DNA of 64,000 nt from Mercenaria mercenaria (lineage: Eukaryota > Mollusca > Bivalvia > Venerida > Veneridae): positions 47,443,001-47,507,000 of the forward strand of contig NC_069378.1 of assembly GCF_021730395.1 (NCBI RefSeq), in the 5' to 3' direction. The translations under genes and the position numbers were made by a program. The first letter of the stretch is position 1. Each line of letters begins with the position of its first letter. Below the pieces are notes generated by a model that saw only the letters and a program-made list of their open reading frames with translations, was not told the origin of the DNA and made no database searches. This document shows, one piece after another, positions 12,160 through 24,063 of the stretch.

Positions 12160-12833
12160 TCATTACCAAAGTCCCTTTCGGTATGTCGTAACCTTCTAAA
12201 TCGTTGATATCTCTTCTACACACACGACCTACGAATGTCGGTACCACCGTCATAAGTCTGTGTACTTCGAGTTCTAATGCTTCTAGATTTGGGCAATAAT
12301 TATGTCTGCATGAGTTGGCTGACGGTCTCTGGCAATGTTTTTTTTTTCAATCTCTTTAAACACCTTGTCCTGGTACTCCGGGTAGATTATTAAGCACAAA
12401 ATAGTGCTTGTGCAGTTTTTAAATCCTACCAGGACTGAACTGTTTCGATATATGTCTTCTGGCCTGTTTCGTCGGGCCCTTAAGGGTGTTTCTCTTGTTG
12501 CTCTGTCTTCTGAAAAGGCATTGAGTACGTACGTTTTTGGTTCTTAAGGTTTGCTTTTTATATATTTATACATGAGCATTTTTGTGTTTTACATGCCATG
12601 CCTTTTTGTTTCCATTACGTGTGTAAGAGATTCACCTGGAGGGGATTACTTTTATTTACACCGTCCCGTGTCTTTGGAACATGGTGGGGGTAAGAGTGAG
12701 GTTGAGTGCGCACCATAAACCGGTTTAAGCTCCCCAGTGGTGTTTTTGCCACTGACCGTTCCAAGGCGGTGCCCACTGTGTTCCATTGTTTGTTTGTTTT
12801 GTCCTTATGTGTTGGCTTTGTGTGTGTGTGTGC

Positions 12834-12865
<32 letters not shown>

Positions 12866-13040
12866 GTGTGGTGCACGCGTCTGCGTGTTCCATTGTTTGT
12901 TCGTTTTGTCCTTGTGTATTGGCTTTGTGTGTGTGTGTATGTATGGTGCACGCGTCTGCGTGCTGGGGGCTTCGTTTTTAAGAAGGCTGCGTTTTTGGTG
13001 CGTGGCATTCCCTGTTTGATATTTGTCTTTGTTTGTTTTT
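12160..13040 (+). repeat. Interspersed repeat region with (TG)n tracts and a local duplication
   Basis: Contains (TG)n at 12819-12870 with a CG-rich interruption and a second tract at 12926-12940. The segment starting 'tgttccattgtttgtt' at 12778 is repeated at 12887: both copies run through 'ttttgtcctt', '(a/g)tgt(g/a)ttggctttgtg', a TG tract and 'gtgcacgcgtctgcgtg'. Several 77-133-codon frames cover this region on both strands, all made of TG or CA codons, and none is credible. The flanking text (for example GCACCATAAACCGGTTTAAG) looks like dispersed repeat; the family is not named. Confidence 0.6.
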
Positions 13041-13668
13041 TTTTTGTTATCATCGACAATGTTGTATTTATTCCTGTAATACCAACAGAGCGATAGCAGT
13101 AAAAAAATCCATGTCTCTGTTGTAAATACGTGTTCAAATAAAAAAACTCATGCAAAAGCAATCTTATCTTATTTAACATATGACTTGCTTTGAGCAAGAA
13201 ATGCACACAGAATGTTTGACATGACTTATCTTGTAAGATTTATTCTAGCAATCTGTCTGTCCTGTCTGTCTATATTGAAATACAGCCATGATAATGTCAC
13301 TTATACTGATATGACCTTTTTCATTATTTTATTATTATGATATTGATAAAATATATGTAGATATTTACTTTTTTATATAATACGGCCATTTTATAAAACA
13401 AACAAAACATATTTGAAATGGTAAGGGCAAAGAATGCCTTATTTTATATAATTTATAGTTGTTATCAAATGGTTCCAGTAGATAAATCTTACATTACGAA
13501 CATACGTATATAACTGAGGGGATTCATGCAAAATATGTTTGAAATTATTATTATTAATGATGATGAAAAGCCATTTACTTCATTTCCCCTCTAAATAATA
13601 AATGTTAAAATTCCAGACAGTTTATTTGCATTCTATACACTATGTAGCATATATATCGTCATTATCTT
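13041..13668. other. AT-rich intergenic stretch
   Basis: No gene or repeat recognised. Confidence 0.35.
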
Positions 13669-13920
13669 ACCTGTAAATCGCGGCGTTCCACCGCAATTCA
13701 ACGCGAACCACCGGCACTTGACCGCGATGCGCTGCGACATGTCTTCGCAATACACTTCAATCGATTTATTGCTTCTGATCGCGGTGGAAGCTGTTAAATA
13801 TATGACAAGGGCTGCCTGAAAAAACGCGCATCCCCGCGGCTCATAAAATTGTCCGCGCTAGGGTCCAATCGCGGGGAAGCACGGACTTTGAAAGATCCGC
13901 GAGCCAGGGACTGTATAGTT
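13669..13920. other. GC- and CpG-rich island
   Basis: A ~250-bp block that is far richer in CG dinucleotides than its surroundings, with phrases such as ATCGCGG and CGCGG recurring in both orientations. It ends where the LINE relic begins. It could be the 5' or promoter part of a mobile element or an unrelated insertion. There is no open frame of note. Confidence 0.45.
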
Positions 13921-13924
13921 ATCT

Positions 13925-14480
13925 GCAATCTTGTGTAAAAGCCAGTTAATGATAGGACTACAGACTTTTTTCCGTGTAATATCGGAACGAGACAATGGGA
14001 TTAGTCAAGGTCGACAATTCATACACTCTTTATTGATGAGTTATCATCCCTATTACGACCAAATTGTGGGTCAGATATCTTTATTACTAACGATATTCCT
14101 GATATCATATGTCTATTATTTGCTGACGATGTAGCAAATTGTGCTGTAACGGCGGTTAAACTGCAACAACAGCTAAACTATGTGTATATATTTTGCCAAA
14201 ATACTGGTATGTAGGTACATCTTGATAAGACGGGAATTATTGTCTTCCGTAACGGTGGCACACTTTGAAATTATAAAAAATGGTATTTCAGAGGGATGCC
14301 AGTTAATAATACTCCTGTATATAAGTATATAGAATTATTGATCACACCCAGATTATCTTGGAGTTCTGCACAGGATAAGTTAGCAGCACAAGCTCAGAAA
14401 TCCACATTTCCAATCATTCGCTTTCAAAAACCATTTGGATATTTCCCTACTGAGCTTCAGTTTTTCTGACATCTCCCATA
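13925..14480 (+). mobile_element. LINE (non-LTR retrotransposon) reverse-transcriptase relic
   Basis: Conceptual translation gives LLFADDVANCAV (the FADD catalytic box at 14119-14130), then LDKTGIIVFRNGG, KWYFRGMPVNN, YKYIELLITPRLSWSSAQDKL and FQKPFGYFP. This order of YADD-type box, 'KT..IVFR.GG' and 'Y.YLG..FTP.LSW' is that of the palm and thumb region of LINE reverse transcriptases. Several stops and frame changes interrupt it, and neither the endonuclease nor the 3' end is seen. It abuts the fucosyltransferase-like pseudogene downstream. Confidence 0.7.
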
Positions 14481-14504
14481 CCATGCATATATAAATTCTT
14501 CTGA

Positions 14505-15521
14505 CGAAGATACAAAACCTCCAGCAAAGTCAAAACGTTAGGAGCAGTAAGTTATAAATGGTAAATCTTTTTTTAAGCATATAGTTTGACTATGTTTTGT
14601 ACGTCTAACTAAAGAATTGTCTTTTCATAGGATGTAATCAGATTTGAATTTTAAAGACAACATTCTGTAATTAAACACATTTATTTTTATACAGGTATCG
14701 GAATGTTTGCTCGTGTTCGAGGTACTTCTCCAATATGACATACTGGATATATTTTAAATCGGCTAAGGAAATAACTTCATTAGAGGACAGGAAAAATCTG
14801 CCACACAACAATTTAAAAATCGTGTCTGGAACGAACATTTTAGAAATGACACTGGTTATAAAGATGGTCGTTCGTTGATAGAGGACAATCTTTAAAATAT
14901 AAAACCTCTATGTGTAGAATACTGTCGAATCTCAAACGTTTCTGGATACAAATGTGGTTCCTCAAGTTTATGTGGAGGTTCGGCTGACAAGTCCCTTCCT
15001 GCGAGCTAAAGAAGTTTCTACTGACAAATATTAACAATTTGTCAATGTGTACCCCTTTTCTGAAGACTGTTCCAAAGAAAAAATTCAGTAATATTAATTA
15101 TGTTTCTGGAAATACAAAGAAATTCCTGAATCAAATTAATTATTTTAATTTTGACAGAAAATGGACAACAAAAGTTAATTTTTTACGATTTAACGCCTTT
15201 GCAGTCGGTGGGATAAGACAGCATAAACAAGCTGAAACACGACTGATATGGTTGTTGAATATTACAAATGAAGAAGCAATACATTTAGTACTGCATACTC
15301 TGTTTAAACCAAACCAATGAATTTTGAAGGATGCTGTACAATTCTTTGATAATCGAATACTATGGGGGCATTTAGCGTGTAGCCATATTCGAATTGGAAA
15401 AAATCCAAGCATTCCAGCGGACAAAACATTTAGTAGGGAATATTCAAATGAGACTATGATATTTGACTTTTTGGAAAGGTACGACGATGTCCGAAAATAT
15501 GTCATTTACATTGCTTCTGAC
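14505..15521 (+). pseudogene. Pseudogene copy of the fucosyltransferase-like gene at 28.3-29.7 kb
   Basis: The sequence is alignable with the intact gene from the 5' UTR onward. The ATG (14558-14560) is followed at once by an intron (donor gtaaat; acceptor tatacag at 14694; 134 bp against 180 bp in the parent). Intron retention means a genomic duplication, not a retrocopy. Damage: several small indels and stops in the first exon part; a deletion matching 71 bp of the parent (28772-28842) between two TGAC repeats, removing the GIVSSFLLALLTNR segment; an AGA to TGA stop at 15318-15320; and loss of homology after the codons for YIASD at about 15521, so the C-terminal quarter is missing. Long open pieces survive (15039-15317, 15324-15521), for example CSHIRIGKNPSIPAD, so the loss is fairly recent. 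Confidence 0.85.
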
Positions 15522-16020
15522 ATCTTGCCTTTATCAGATATCAGGTTATTACGCCTTCGATGTTATAATCATATACTCATAACATATTTCTTGTCATCAC
15601 GTATATATTTGCAGTTCCATTGTCATAATGTTCTTTGTTCAATTCAAATATACTATCAAGTATTAATATTGACAGTTTGACAACTCTCAATTTTTTTCTT
15701 GATGTCAGTGTTAAGATTATAAGGCCTTTGATAATTCAGATATTCAAAGTAAAAATTATCTTTTTAGTTTGAGACCAACACCACAGGAAAGAATTTCTAA
15801 AAATATGATACATAAAGAACACTTTATGTAAAACAGAACATAAAACAAAAATATTTAACTAGTAATGCTTCTAGTAAAACGTGACTAAAACGTGTCTGAC
15901 TACTAAAATTATTTTTAGTTGTTTCGACACTTTGGAACAAAAATCGTTAACGTTTTATCTAGTGACATGTTAGTGTGGTGTGAAAACTTTTAATAAAAGC
16001 TGTTACATCATATATTATAT
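15522..16020. other. Spacer after the pseudogene
   Basis: The sequence here is unrelated to the 3' part of the parent gene. AT-rich, nothing recognised. Confidence 0.4.
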
Positions 16021-16068
16021 ACAGTGGTATGTCTAGGACATGCACTTATTTTTTAAAGATTAAATTAT

Positions 16069-16361
16069 CTCGTGCGCACGACATCTCATCTCGAGCGCAC
16101 GACATCTTATCTCGTGCGCAAGACATCTTATCTCGTGCGCACGACATTTTATCTTTGCGCACGATATCTTATCTCAAGCGCACGACATCTTTTCTCAAGC
16201 ACATGATATCTTTTCTCGTGCGCACGACATCTTATCTCGAGCGCACGACATCTTATCTCGAGCGCATGTCATATTATCTCGTGCACACGACATCTTATCT
16301 CGTGCGCACGAAATCTTATCTCCTGCACACGAGATCTTATCTCGAGCTTACGACATCTTAT
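16069..16361 (+). repeat. 21-bp minisatellite with palindromic core, 14 units
   Basis: Fourteen units of 21 bp (one of 20 bp) with consensus CTCGTGCGCACGACATCTTAT. The core TCGTGCGCACGA is a perfect 12-bp palindrome; variants replace it with CGAGCGCACGA. The flank at 16021 ('gtatgtctaggacatgca', then 'agattaaattat') reappears in inverted orientation at 19370-19411. The 121-codon frame over it, rich in TTSYLER-like repeats, reflects the 21-bp period and is not a gene. Confidence 0.9.
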
Positions 16362-16370
16362 CTATGTATA

Positions 16371-17448
16371 TTAACGCCCTTTGTGTGTATTTAGGTCATC
16401 AGTAAAAACATACGGACAAGTAGATAGTTAGGGACCCGCATTTTCATATGTTATTTAAACTTCACACAAGTACATGTTTATCACATCATTTAGTAGATCA
16501 GTGCACATAATTAGTCACCCCATCTTCAAAATTAAACGAATATAATTAATAACACTGACTGCATGTTAGAATAGCAACAAATCGTGGTTCGACTGAAAAT
16601 ATCATTTTGCACATTGTCAGAAAAGTTGTTAAATTGCATGCATGAATTAAGGAGAACCGGGGAAATTCTTTGATATTTTGGCGAAGCCAGCATACTTATA
16701 GCGAATAAGATATGGATCAAAATAATGGCAAAGATATTCCTGTTTGTGAAGAAGACTCCAAATTTTGCATGAAAAAATGTCACTCTTAGCGTGATATTGA
16801 AGATATTTTAATGGTTGCAATACAGGTAAATTTATCAGTCTATATCCAAATCTGGATATCGAAATACCATATAACAATTTACGCAGTTTTAATTTGTGGT
16901 TGTCAATATTAGATGTTGTTTACCTTAACTAGAAAAAAGTTACATTTCGCGTGAGAAACCTTGAACTATTTGCGATGTGTGGGTAGATGCATTTATCAAA
17001 AACCTGTCAAAATGCGGATGCAGAAGTCATGCATTAAATTAAACATTGGCGAATATTTCAAACAAGATAACAACAAAAAACTAGTATATCCTTAATGTGT
17101 GATTTTTGCCTATGCAATGAAAGGATATTAGGATATTAAATAAACCAATAGATAAATAAATAAATATTGATAATAACAGCTTTGCACACGGTTCGAATAC
17201 GAGATTTGTTCACAAGTGTAGCAGTTGTAATTAGGTAAGGGTTTAGATGCAGTTACCCAAACAGATGCCCAGTTGCACAACAAAATATATCATAGAATGA
17301 CAGTGTTTCAGTGACAAAAATATATTGAAACATAACTATATATCTACTGCTACTGTTGATTTAAAGTTGTGTCCTGGGCTGTTGTATAGAGCAATTCACA
17401 TAACTCTGATTTTTTAACATTCTATGTCTGGCATAATTCAATTTAATA
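16371..17448. other. AT-rich intergenic stretch
   Basis: Two overlapping minus-strand frames (16532-16877) show no domain or splice context. Nothing else recognised. Confidence 0.35.
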
Positions 17449-18240
17449 TTCCCCGCCGAAGGCGGAGGGATATAGTTTTGTCGTCGTCCGTCCGTCCGGA
17501 GCCATATCTAGGAAGTGGTTTAAAATATTTTAATAAAACTTCATCTGCATGTTTATCATTATAAGGAAACATGGCCTGTAAAGTTTCAGTCAGATTGCCC
17601 AAGTAATACAAGAGTTATGGTACTTTGTAGTTTCTAGTGTTAACTATATAGGGTACTATAAGTATGGCAATTTCTGCTTCATAACTTGTGACATATTTGA
17701 CCTAGAACTATGAAACTTAAACTGAATTTAAACTGAATTTAGATCACCATATTGTGGCAGTGCACACATATTTTCCTCAGGATTTCTTTAGAAACTTCAG
17801 AGTTATTGCCCTCTAATTGTTTAAAAATCCACATATTTGTACATAACAAACTAACCAGTTGGTAGAATTTCATTAAACTTCTTTCATCTTTTTCCATGAT
17901 CATTTATTATCAACACGTGTAGTTGTGTACCCACATCTGATCACCCCCTAGTTACACACAATCCCCCTCCCCATACCACCACCCCACATTTATTCCATTT
18001 TCTTAATGTTAAACTTTCCATAAATATTTATCAACATGCAAAGTTGTGCACTTACCCCCACCCCCTTCACCTCGCACCCCCACACGCCAACAAAAGCAAC
18101 TTTTTTTCCATTTTTATTTCCATCAATATTTATTATCAACATGTGAAGTTGTAAACCCACATCCCCCGTCACTACCCACGTTCCAGATTTCTTACCTGAT
18201 TGTGCAATTTTAAACATTGTCACGATCCCTGCCAAAAGGC
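17449..18240 (+). repeat. Interspersed repeat, 'CCCCGCCGAAGGCGGAGG' type
   Basis: Opens with the palindromic phrase CCCCGCCGAAGGCGGAGG and GTCGTCCGTCCGTCCGG, then text such as 'cataacttgtgacatatttgacctagaactatgaaactt'-like phrases. 'Tcaacatg(c/t)(a/g)aagttgt' recurs near 18033 and 18137, so it is internally repeated. Same overall layout as the elements at 10.7 and 26.7 kb. Confidence 0.55.
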
Positions 18241-19283
18241 ATTCATAAACTATGAATTTAAATGATTATCGTTGTAATATGTAGTACAAATATGCTGGAA
18301 TATAGCAAGAGAACGCATCTCTTGCCAAACATTTTTCAACATTTTCAAGGGGAAGCCCCAAGAAGCTAATCCGCTGTATTATAAATATATTCATCTATGA
18401 TAGCAAATTTTTATATGTAACTTTTTGCATTCTTGTGTAAGATTAGAAACATAAACCTAGGGCTCTATGGAGGGGTTTAATGGGAGACGCAATCTAATGT
18501 TAAAGTTTTTGCCAGCTCAAAACGTTGGTCGTTGGTTTAAACCGTAGAAAAGTCAATCTCCCCATGTAGAGCATTAGTACTGTCAAATCGATGTGAGAAT
18601 GAAAATTGCACGGAACAGGAATGCAGACTATTATATGAATTACCGTGTATACGTATATGTAAACTTGTTTTATGAAATACCCTTAATGAACCTCAAAATG
18701 TAAGGAATGTTTAAATAATGATTTCATATCATTAAATACTACAATTAGTTTTGTTTACTTAAGGGATATGATATACATACTAAAATATAAAGTCATCCTG
18801 TAAATGAGATTTTTTAAAACGTTTTCCCCATTTAGTGCCTCATCTATGTCATTTGTCTGTGTCTTATATATCAAATGCGTATCAAATGTAACTGAATAAA
18901 TATTGTCTCAACAATTATTAACCTTTTAAGAAATTGCTTTCAAAAGTATATGATTAAAATGAATAAAACATAGGTCCCTTTTTGGGGCCTCATTTTAAGC
19001 TGATTAAGGTTAGCAAACCGCGTGTCTCCTTATTTTGATTCAGCATACTTCAAATTAAGAATATGCAAAGTTTCGTGCTTTCTTCACAATTACAAAAATA
19101 AACATCTTTTCTCTATAACCTATATGTTATAAATCTTTTCTTGTCAAGGACTTAAATGTATTGCGTACTCACTGAAGTTTTGCTGTTTTTTAGTAGTTTA
19201 TGTATTTAAATTACTACCTTGCAAAGCCGTGTAAACGAAACAAAAGCAAAAACGGTGGCAGACGTATATTTTACTATTTAAAT
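18241..19283. other. AT-rich intergenic stretch
   Basis: No gene, RNA or repeat family recognised. Confidence 0.35.
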
Positions 19284-19411
19284 GTCGTGCGCTCGAGATA
19301 AGATGTCGTGCGCTCGAAATAAGATATCGCGCGCACGAGATAAGATGTCGTGACACGAGATAATTTAATCTTAAAAAAAAATAAATGCATGTCCTAAACA
19401 TACTACAGTAG
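19284..19411 (-). repeat. Inverted short copy of the 21-bp minisatellite with its flank
   Basis: About four units of GATAAGATGTCGTGCGCTCGA type, the reverse complement of the array at 16.07 kb. They are followed by 'taatttaatctt', an A run and 'gcatgtcctaaacatact', which is the reverse complement of the left flank of that array. The two arrays are therefore inverted copies of one element rather than independent expansions. Confidence 0.8.
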
Positions 19412-22394
19412 AATTTGACTACATTGGCCTATTTCTTTTAAAGTGACATTCGCAAAGGCTTCAAAGCAAGCTATTCCCTGAAAACTTAAATAAGAAATAT
19501 CCGCGATTATCGCTTTTTTTTTCAAAATGTGGAAGAAACGGCGTAAACTAAGTTTATCAGTTTTATTATGTACATGTTTAGTGTCTTTAAAAATTAAATT
19601 ACAATAGTTGTGTCATACAAATGTGATGTTTCAAGCAAGGATGTTGTTTCGTACTTTATTAAAGGAAGACCAAACAAATACATCTTAAGCCATACTTTAA
19701 CCAGTCTATCGGCCCGCCTGTATTTAAGTTGCATGCATATGTCTTCAAAGATGGTGATCTGCGTTCAGATTATATAAATAACGATTCTATAAACAAAGAA
19801 CCAAGAAAGGTTATAGAATTTTGAACTCATACTAAAATGGACCTGACTTAATAATTAAGGCCAGTGGCTTACATGTAATGCTCGTGCTCTTCTCAATTGT
19901 TGTAAATTTGATTTTGGTAAGGTAGTGTATTTGGGCAGGACATTAGCATCTGATCATTTACACTAATTTCTGTTCACTGAGTGTTTTATGCACGTTACAT
20001 GTTTACTGAGGGTATTTTTTAAAAAGAAAAGTTTTAGCATAGGTATGAAGCCATTAAGCATACTTAGCCTAGAGAATGATATAAATATAAAAACTATTTA
20101 TTACAATTGTCAAAGATTTGTATTTGCAGCAGTAAATACACATTAAGCCGAAACATATCAGAAATATTGTAGAATTATTATTACTTCCATTTGCCTAACA
20201 TGGTTGCGCAACAAAGATAGACTGGAAATAAATTAATTCCGATGCCACAATACAGTTTTAAAATTTGCTTTCAGATTGTTGAAGTATCCCGAGGTCTATT
20301 AAATGGAAATAGAAAAAAAACAACAAGAAATTATATTAAAATCGAATGAAATACTCGGCGTTTAAGTTATTTCCAAATTAAAAGTGGAAAGGAGACAATT
20401 ACGCAATCTTATAAAAACAATAAAAATATACATTTCTAACAGGGATCTAACTCTATGTAATGGGTTTCGGTTCGTTAAATAATCTGTTACAGAATAAAAG
20501 AAAAGCATAAATGTCATAAAATGTTACTTAAATGTTATCAACCACCTTTAAAGTATAAACACCTCTTACTTATTAAATAATATTACCTTTTAGTAGAGCC
20601 GTGTAACTTCCTCCTTTCCAAATTGATCAATTTTTACTTACGTGCATGTTAGTTTAACAGAAGAAAGAAAACTGTGTGTTATTTGTTGTTTTAATTCAGT
20701 GTTTATTTCCAATATATTTAAGTTGAATATATCATGTACATAAAGTAGAGACTTATGATTTTGATAATGTGCATGTATCAAACGGAGTAAAACGTGTGAT
20801 TGAATTTCGTAGATAAATTTGAACACCAATGGCTGGATGTGATATATCGGTGCAAAAACGGGTCCTGTTGGTTTGTATTTCATTGTTGCATTTGATTTTC
20901 TTTAAGTTCCAGAAACTAATTATCGTTCTTGGCATTTTATAGGTACGATTTACCTTATATTCTTATTTATTTATATGTTGATATCTATTCTAAAAATTAT
21001 TCAAGGCTAAACTTTAAATACATGGACGTACGTATTCGAATTATAACTATTGTTTGAAAAATATGTTTAAGATTTATGGTTTTCATGTTTTAAATACTAT
21101 AGCACATATCTGCACCAATGTTATTGAAGAACATCATTTCGTTCCTAGTGTCACCTTTGGTACATGTAATAGTTTTATGAAGTGTTGCTGACATGTAGTA
21201 CCACCAGGCTTTCGCAATGTTTCTGCTATCTAACTTAAACACTGAGCATCAAGGGAAAGTGACAACAGCTCGTTCTTTGTCTCATTTGCTTAATAATAAG
21301 GATCAAACTGTTGCGTTTATGCAAACAGCCTACAAGTTCAGAATCATATTACAAGATTTAAGTGTTAAATTTTGTATTCATGCATATATCCATGTTGTAA
21401 ATTCATAGCAACGGTTATAATTTAATTATTAGATAATAGACACATGTTCAAAATCGTATAATATAACATGAAAGTATCTATAGAGTTGTCTATAAACAGC
21501 TGCTTGCCCTGATATTTGATTTATAGATTACAGGACGTAGATGGTGTACATAGTGTTCATGTAATTTGTTTAGCCTATTGGGTAATCACATACGAAATTA
21601 TATTCATACAATTCATGTTTTAATTATCAAAATTCAGCCTACAAAGCATATATAATATATTTTATAGAAAATTATTTTTTGATGTTATATAGCTTTCTAT
21701 GTTTCAGTGATTTTTAGAAAATGAATAATGTACGAAAATCAAATGCCTTAAGGCTCATATTATCAATAATATTTATTACATGTAAAGACCGTAAATGGTA
21801 ATGGTTAAAAATGAAAAATGAAAATAAAAATGAAACATCAAGATCAATTTCGATACAATATGGATAGAATATGACAAAACTGCATGCGTTTTCCACGAAT
21901 AAAATGTCTTGTAAGAAATCGAAAGAACCTTAGGAGATTCGAATTTTTATATGGTGTTCATTACTTAATTAAGTTAAAATATTATATTACTAGCGAGAAA
22001 AAAAAAAAGCTCCATCAACAAGTTTTACGTAATGGAATTCTTTCGAAGACAAGTTCTACACTATTCTTCTTGAAATCCTTCGATGAATTTTGTTTATTTA
22101 TATACCTCCTCAACCTTATTCAAACATTTATATGTCATAGGGTTTGTTTTAAAATGAAAAATGCCATAGCTGTAAAATTTCTTTGAAATATGCAAACTAT
22201 CCTTGTAATAGGAGATGTTATTTGTCGTCAGTTCGCATTGGGTTTATATAACATATAGAACGCATCAGCATTACCTTTTCATTGTGCATCTTCCAACATG
22301 TAACCCGAGTGTTGTTATACAATTTAGCTTGAAAATATTGCCGTACAGTTGCATTTATATCCATTCTAAACTGATGTAATTTTGAGTTTTAACC
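19412..22394. other. Long AT-rich intergenic stretch
   Basis: Roughly 3 kb with many 60-100-codon frames on both strands (for example 20638-20935 minus, 21884-22186 plus). None has a recognisable domain, signal peptide or matching splice sites. No repeat family named. Confidence 0.4.
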
Positions 22395-23190
22395 TTAAGG
22401 TATTGGACCCGTAATAGAGTATCTCCTTTTTGAAGAGTATTTAATTCCTACCATAAACCTACTTTGACTGCAATTTTCAGGAGGGCGTAGGTTCAAACCC
22501 CACTGGGACCAAATATTTTTTCTCCATGTTTTCTTTTTTTTCTAGTAAGTTTTTACTTCTTTCAAGACTAATTATGGATGAATTGTACGAAAGTGGAAAT
22601 TTTTCATTTTATAAGCGATTTTTTGCTGTTTAATGTGAATTTACTTCTGAATCAGGAAGGGTAGAGTTAGACATCTTTAAAAATACTGAGTTACGTGCGG
22701 TAAAAGTTCTCTATTTTGCCTTCATTCGTTAGACTACATGTTATGGAAGAAATGCAGGTAGGTTTTACTATTGCCCCAAGGTTAGTTTTGAATGAAGTGA
22801 GCAAAATTCAAAACAGACCCACCGGATTCGACCTTAATTTTTCAATGTTGGAGTTAGAATTCTGTCTCATTAAATCTGTTTACTTGAAGCACCCTAGACA
22901 AAAATGATTTTTAAAGTTTTATTCTGTGTTTTATAATTGTTTAACAATAGTTTGATGTTTCTTTTATCAAAATTAATGTTGTATTGAATTCTCTGCAAGC
23001 GTTTTAGATAGTGGCCATCACATTGAATTTTGTCTCTTCCTGAGCGTGAGGAAATACCATATATTATGCAAAAACGGCACGGTGGAAGTTGTTTAAAATT
23101 TGCAACACAGTGTGAAACATGGTCAACTTTAAGAATATACCAAGCAAATATCATTTTTAAAACATTACTATTAGAGGTCCAATACCTTAA
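22395..23190. mobile_element. TTAA-flanked element with terminal inverted repeats
   Basis: Left end TTAA-GGTATTGGACCCGTAATAG (from 22395) and right end, read in reverse, TTAA-GGTATTGGACCTCTAATAG (to 23190) match at 17 of 19 positions inside the TTAA. TTAA on both sides fits a TTAA target-site duplication, as in piggyBac-like transposons, but the TIR start is not the usual CCC type, so the superfamily is open. The 788-bp interior holds a B-box-like GTAGGTTCAAACCCC at 22489-22503 and no transposase frame, so it is non-autonomous. Confidence 0.7.
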
Positions 23191-23374
23191 GAAGAAAACA
23201 TATGCAACAATTTATAATAACAGTTTAAAGCCGTTCCCTGTTGGATAGTAATACGGTGTTTTGATAAGAGTTGAATTGGAAATTAAAAACAACATGCGAT
23301 CTTTTTCGAATTACAGAAATGATAAAACTTTCACCGTTTGCTATCAGATACTCATTCGCTGTAACATTTTTGGA

Positions 23375-24063
23375 ATTCAAACTCATTTTGTGTAGTTACA
23401 GATATGTAAAATTACCTAATCATATTTGGCATCACTGTAACAGAGACAGGATTCTATCAATTTTCAGACCACAAGTCAGTCACTAGGTCAAATTAGTGAG
23501 CTTTACTTCAAATTGAAGCTACCTACTTACTGTAAATCAAAATGAACTATGTGATCTTTTCATGCGTGAAGTCCGTGCAAATCATTTAATTAGAGCAATG
23601 ATTTAATATACTACACATATGAGGCTAATTATATCCTATACTCAAACTTTCAGCCAGGAATTTCGTATTAAGTAAAAAGAAACAATTTATGAAATGTTTT
23701 TCAATGAATTATTGGAATATTAGTGCGTGATACATCTGGTTATTCTACAATAAAAATATCAAACTTTATTTGATATATTCTTCGCTAGTAGGATAATTTA
23801 GTCCAGATAATGTGCTACATGTAACTCGAAATGAACTCTGGACTCCTATGTGCATATTTACCTGATGTTGATGAAGTATATGTATAGCAAATGCGTTCAT
23901 TAACTGTAGGAGGAGTTGAATGGGTAAACAATGAATATATACTGTTGAAATAATATTTCCAAATAGGGATATAACTCGAGACAAAACTTATCAGAAATGG
24001 AATCTTCAACGATAAGTGCATATCCGCTGTTGATGATGTATACGAAGTTTCATTTGAATCATT
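23375..24063. repeat. Duplicated segment, copy A
   Basis: About 690 bp that aligns in the same orientation with 25375-26028. Shared phrases include 'caaactcattttgtgtagt', 'tatcaattttcagaccac', 'gtcc(a)gata.tgtgct' and 'gatgatgtata', ending in 'agtttcatttgaatcat'. Open frames on the minus strand (23766-24021) are not preserved as matching proteins in the other copy, so I do not call a gene. Confidence 0.75.

Noticed and set aside
12615-13206. Several 77-133-codon frames on both strands with Cys-Val or Thr-His runs
   Set aside because: They are translations of (TG)n/(CA)n tracts within a repeat.
16029-16394. 121-codon frame rich in TTSYLER-type repeats
   Set aside because: It is the 21-bp minisatellite read as seven-residue repeats; no start context, splice sites or homology.
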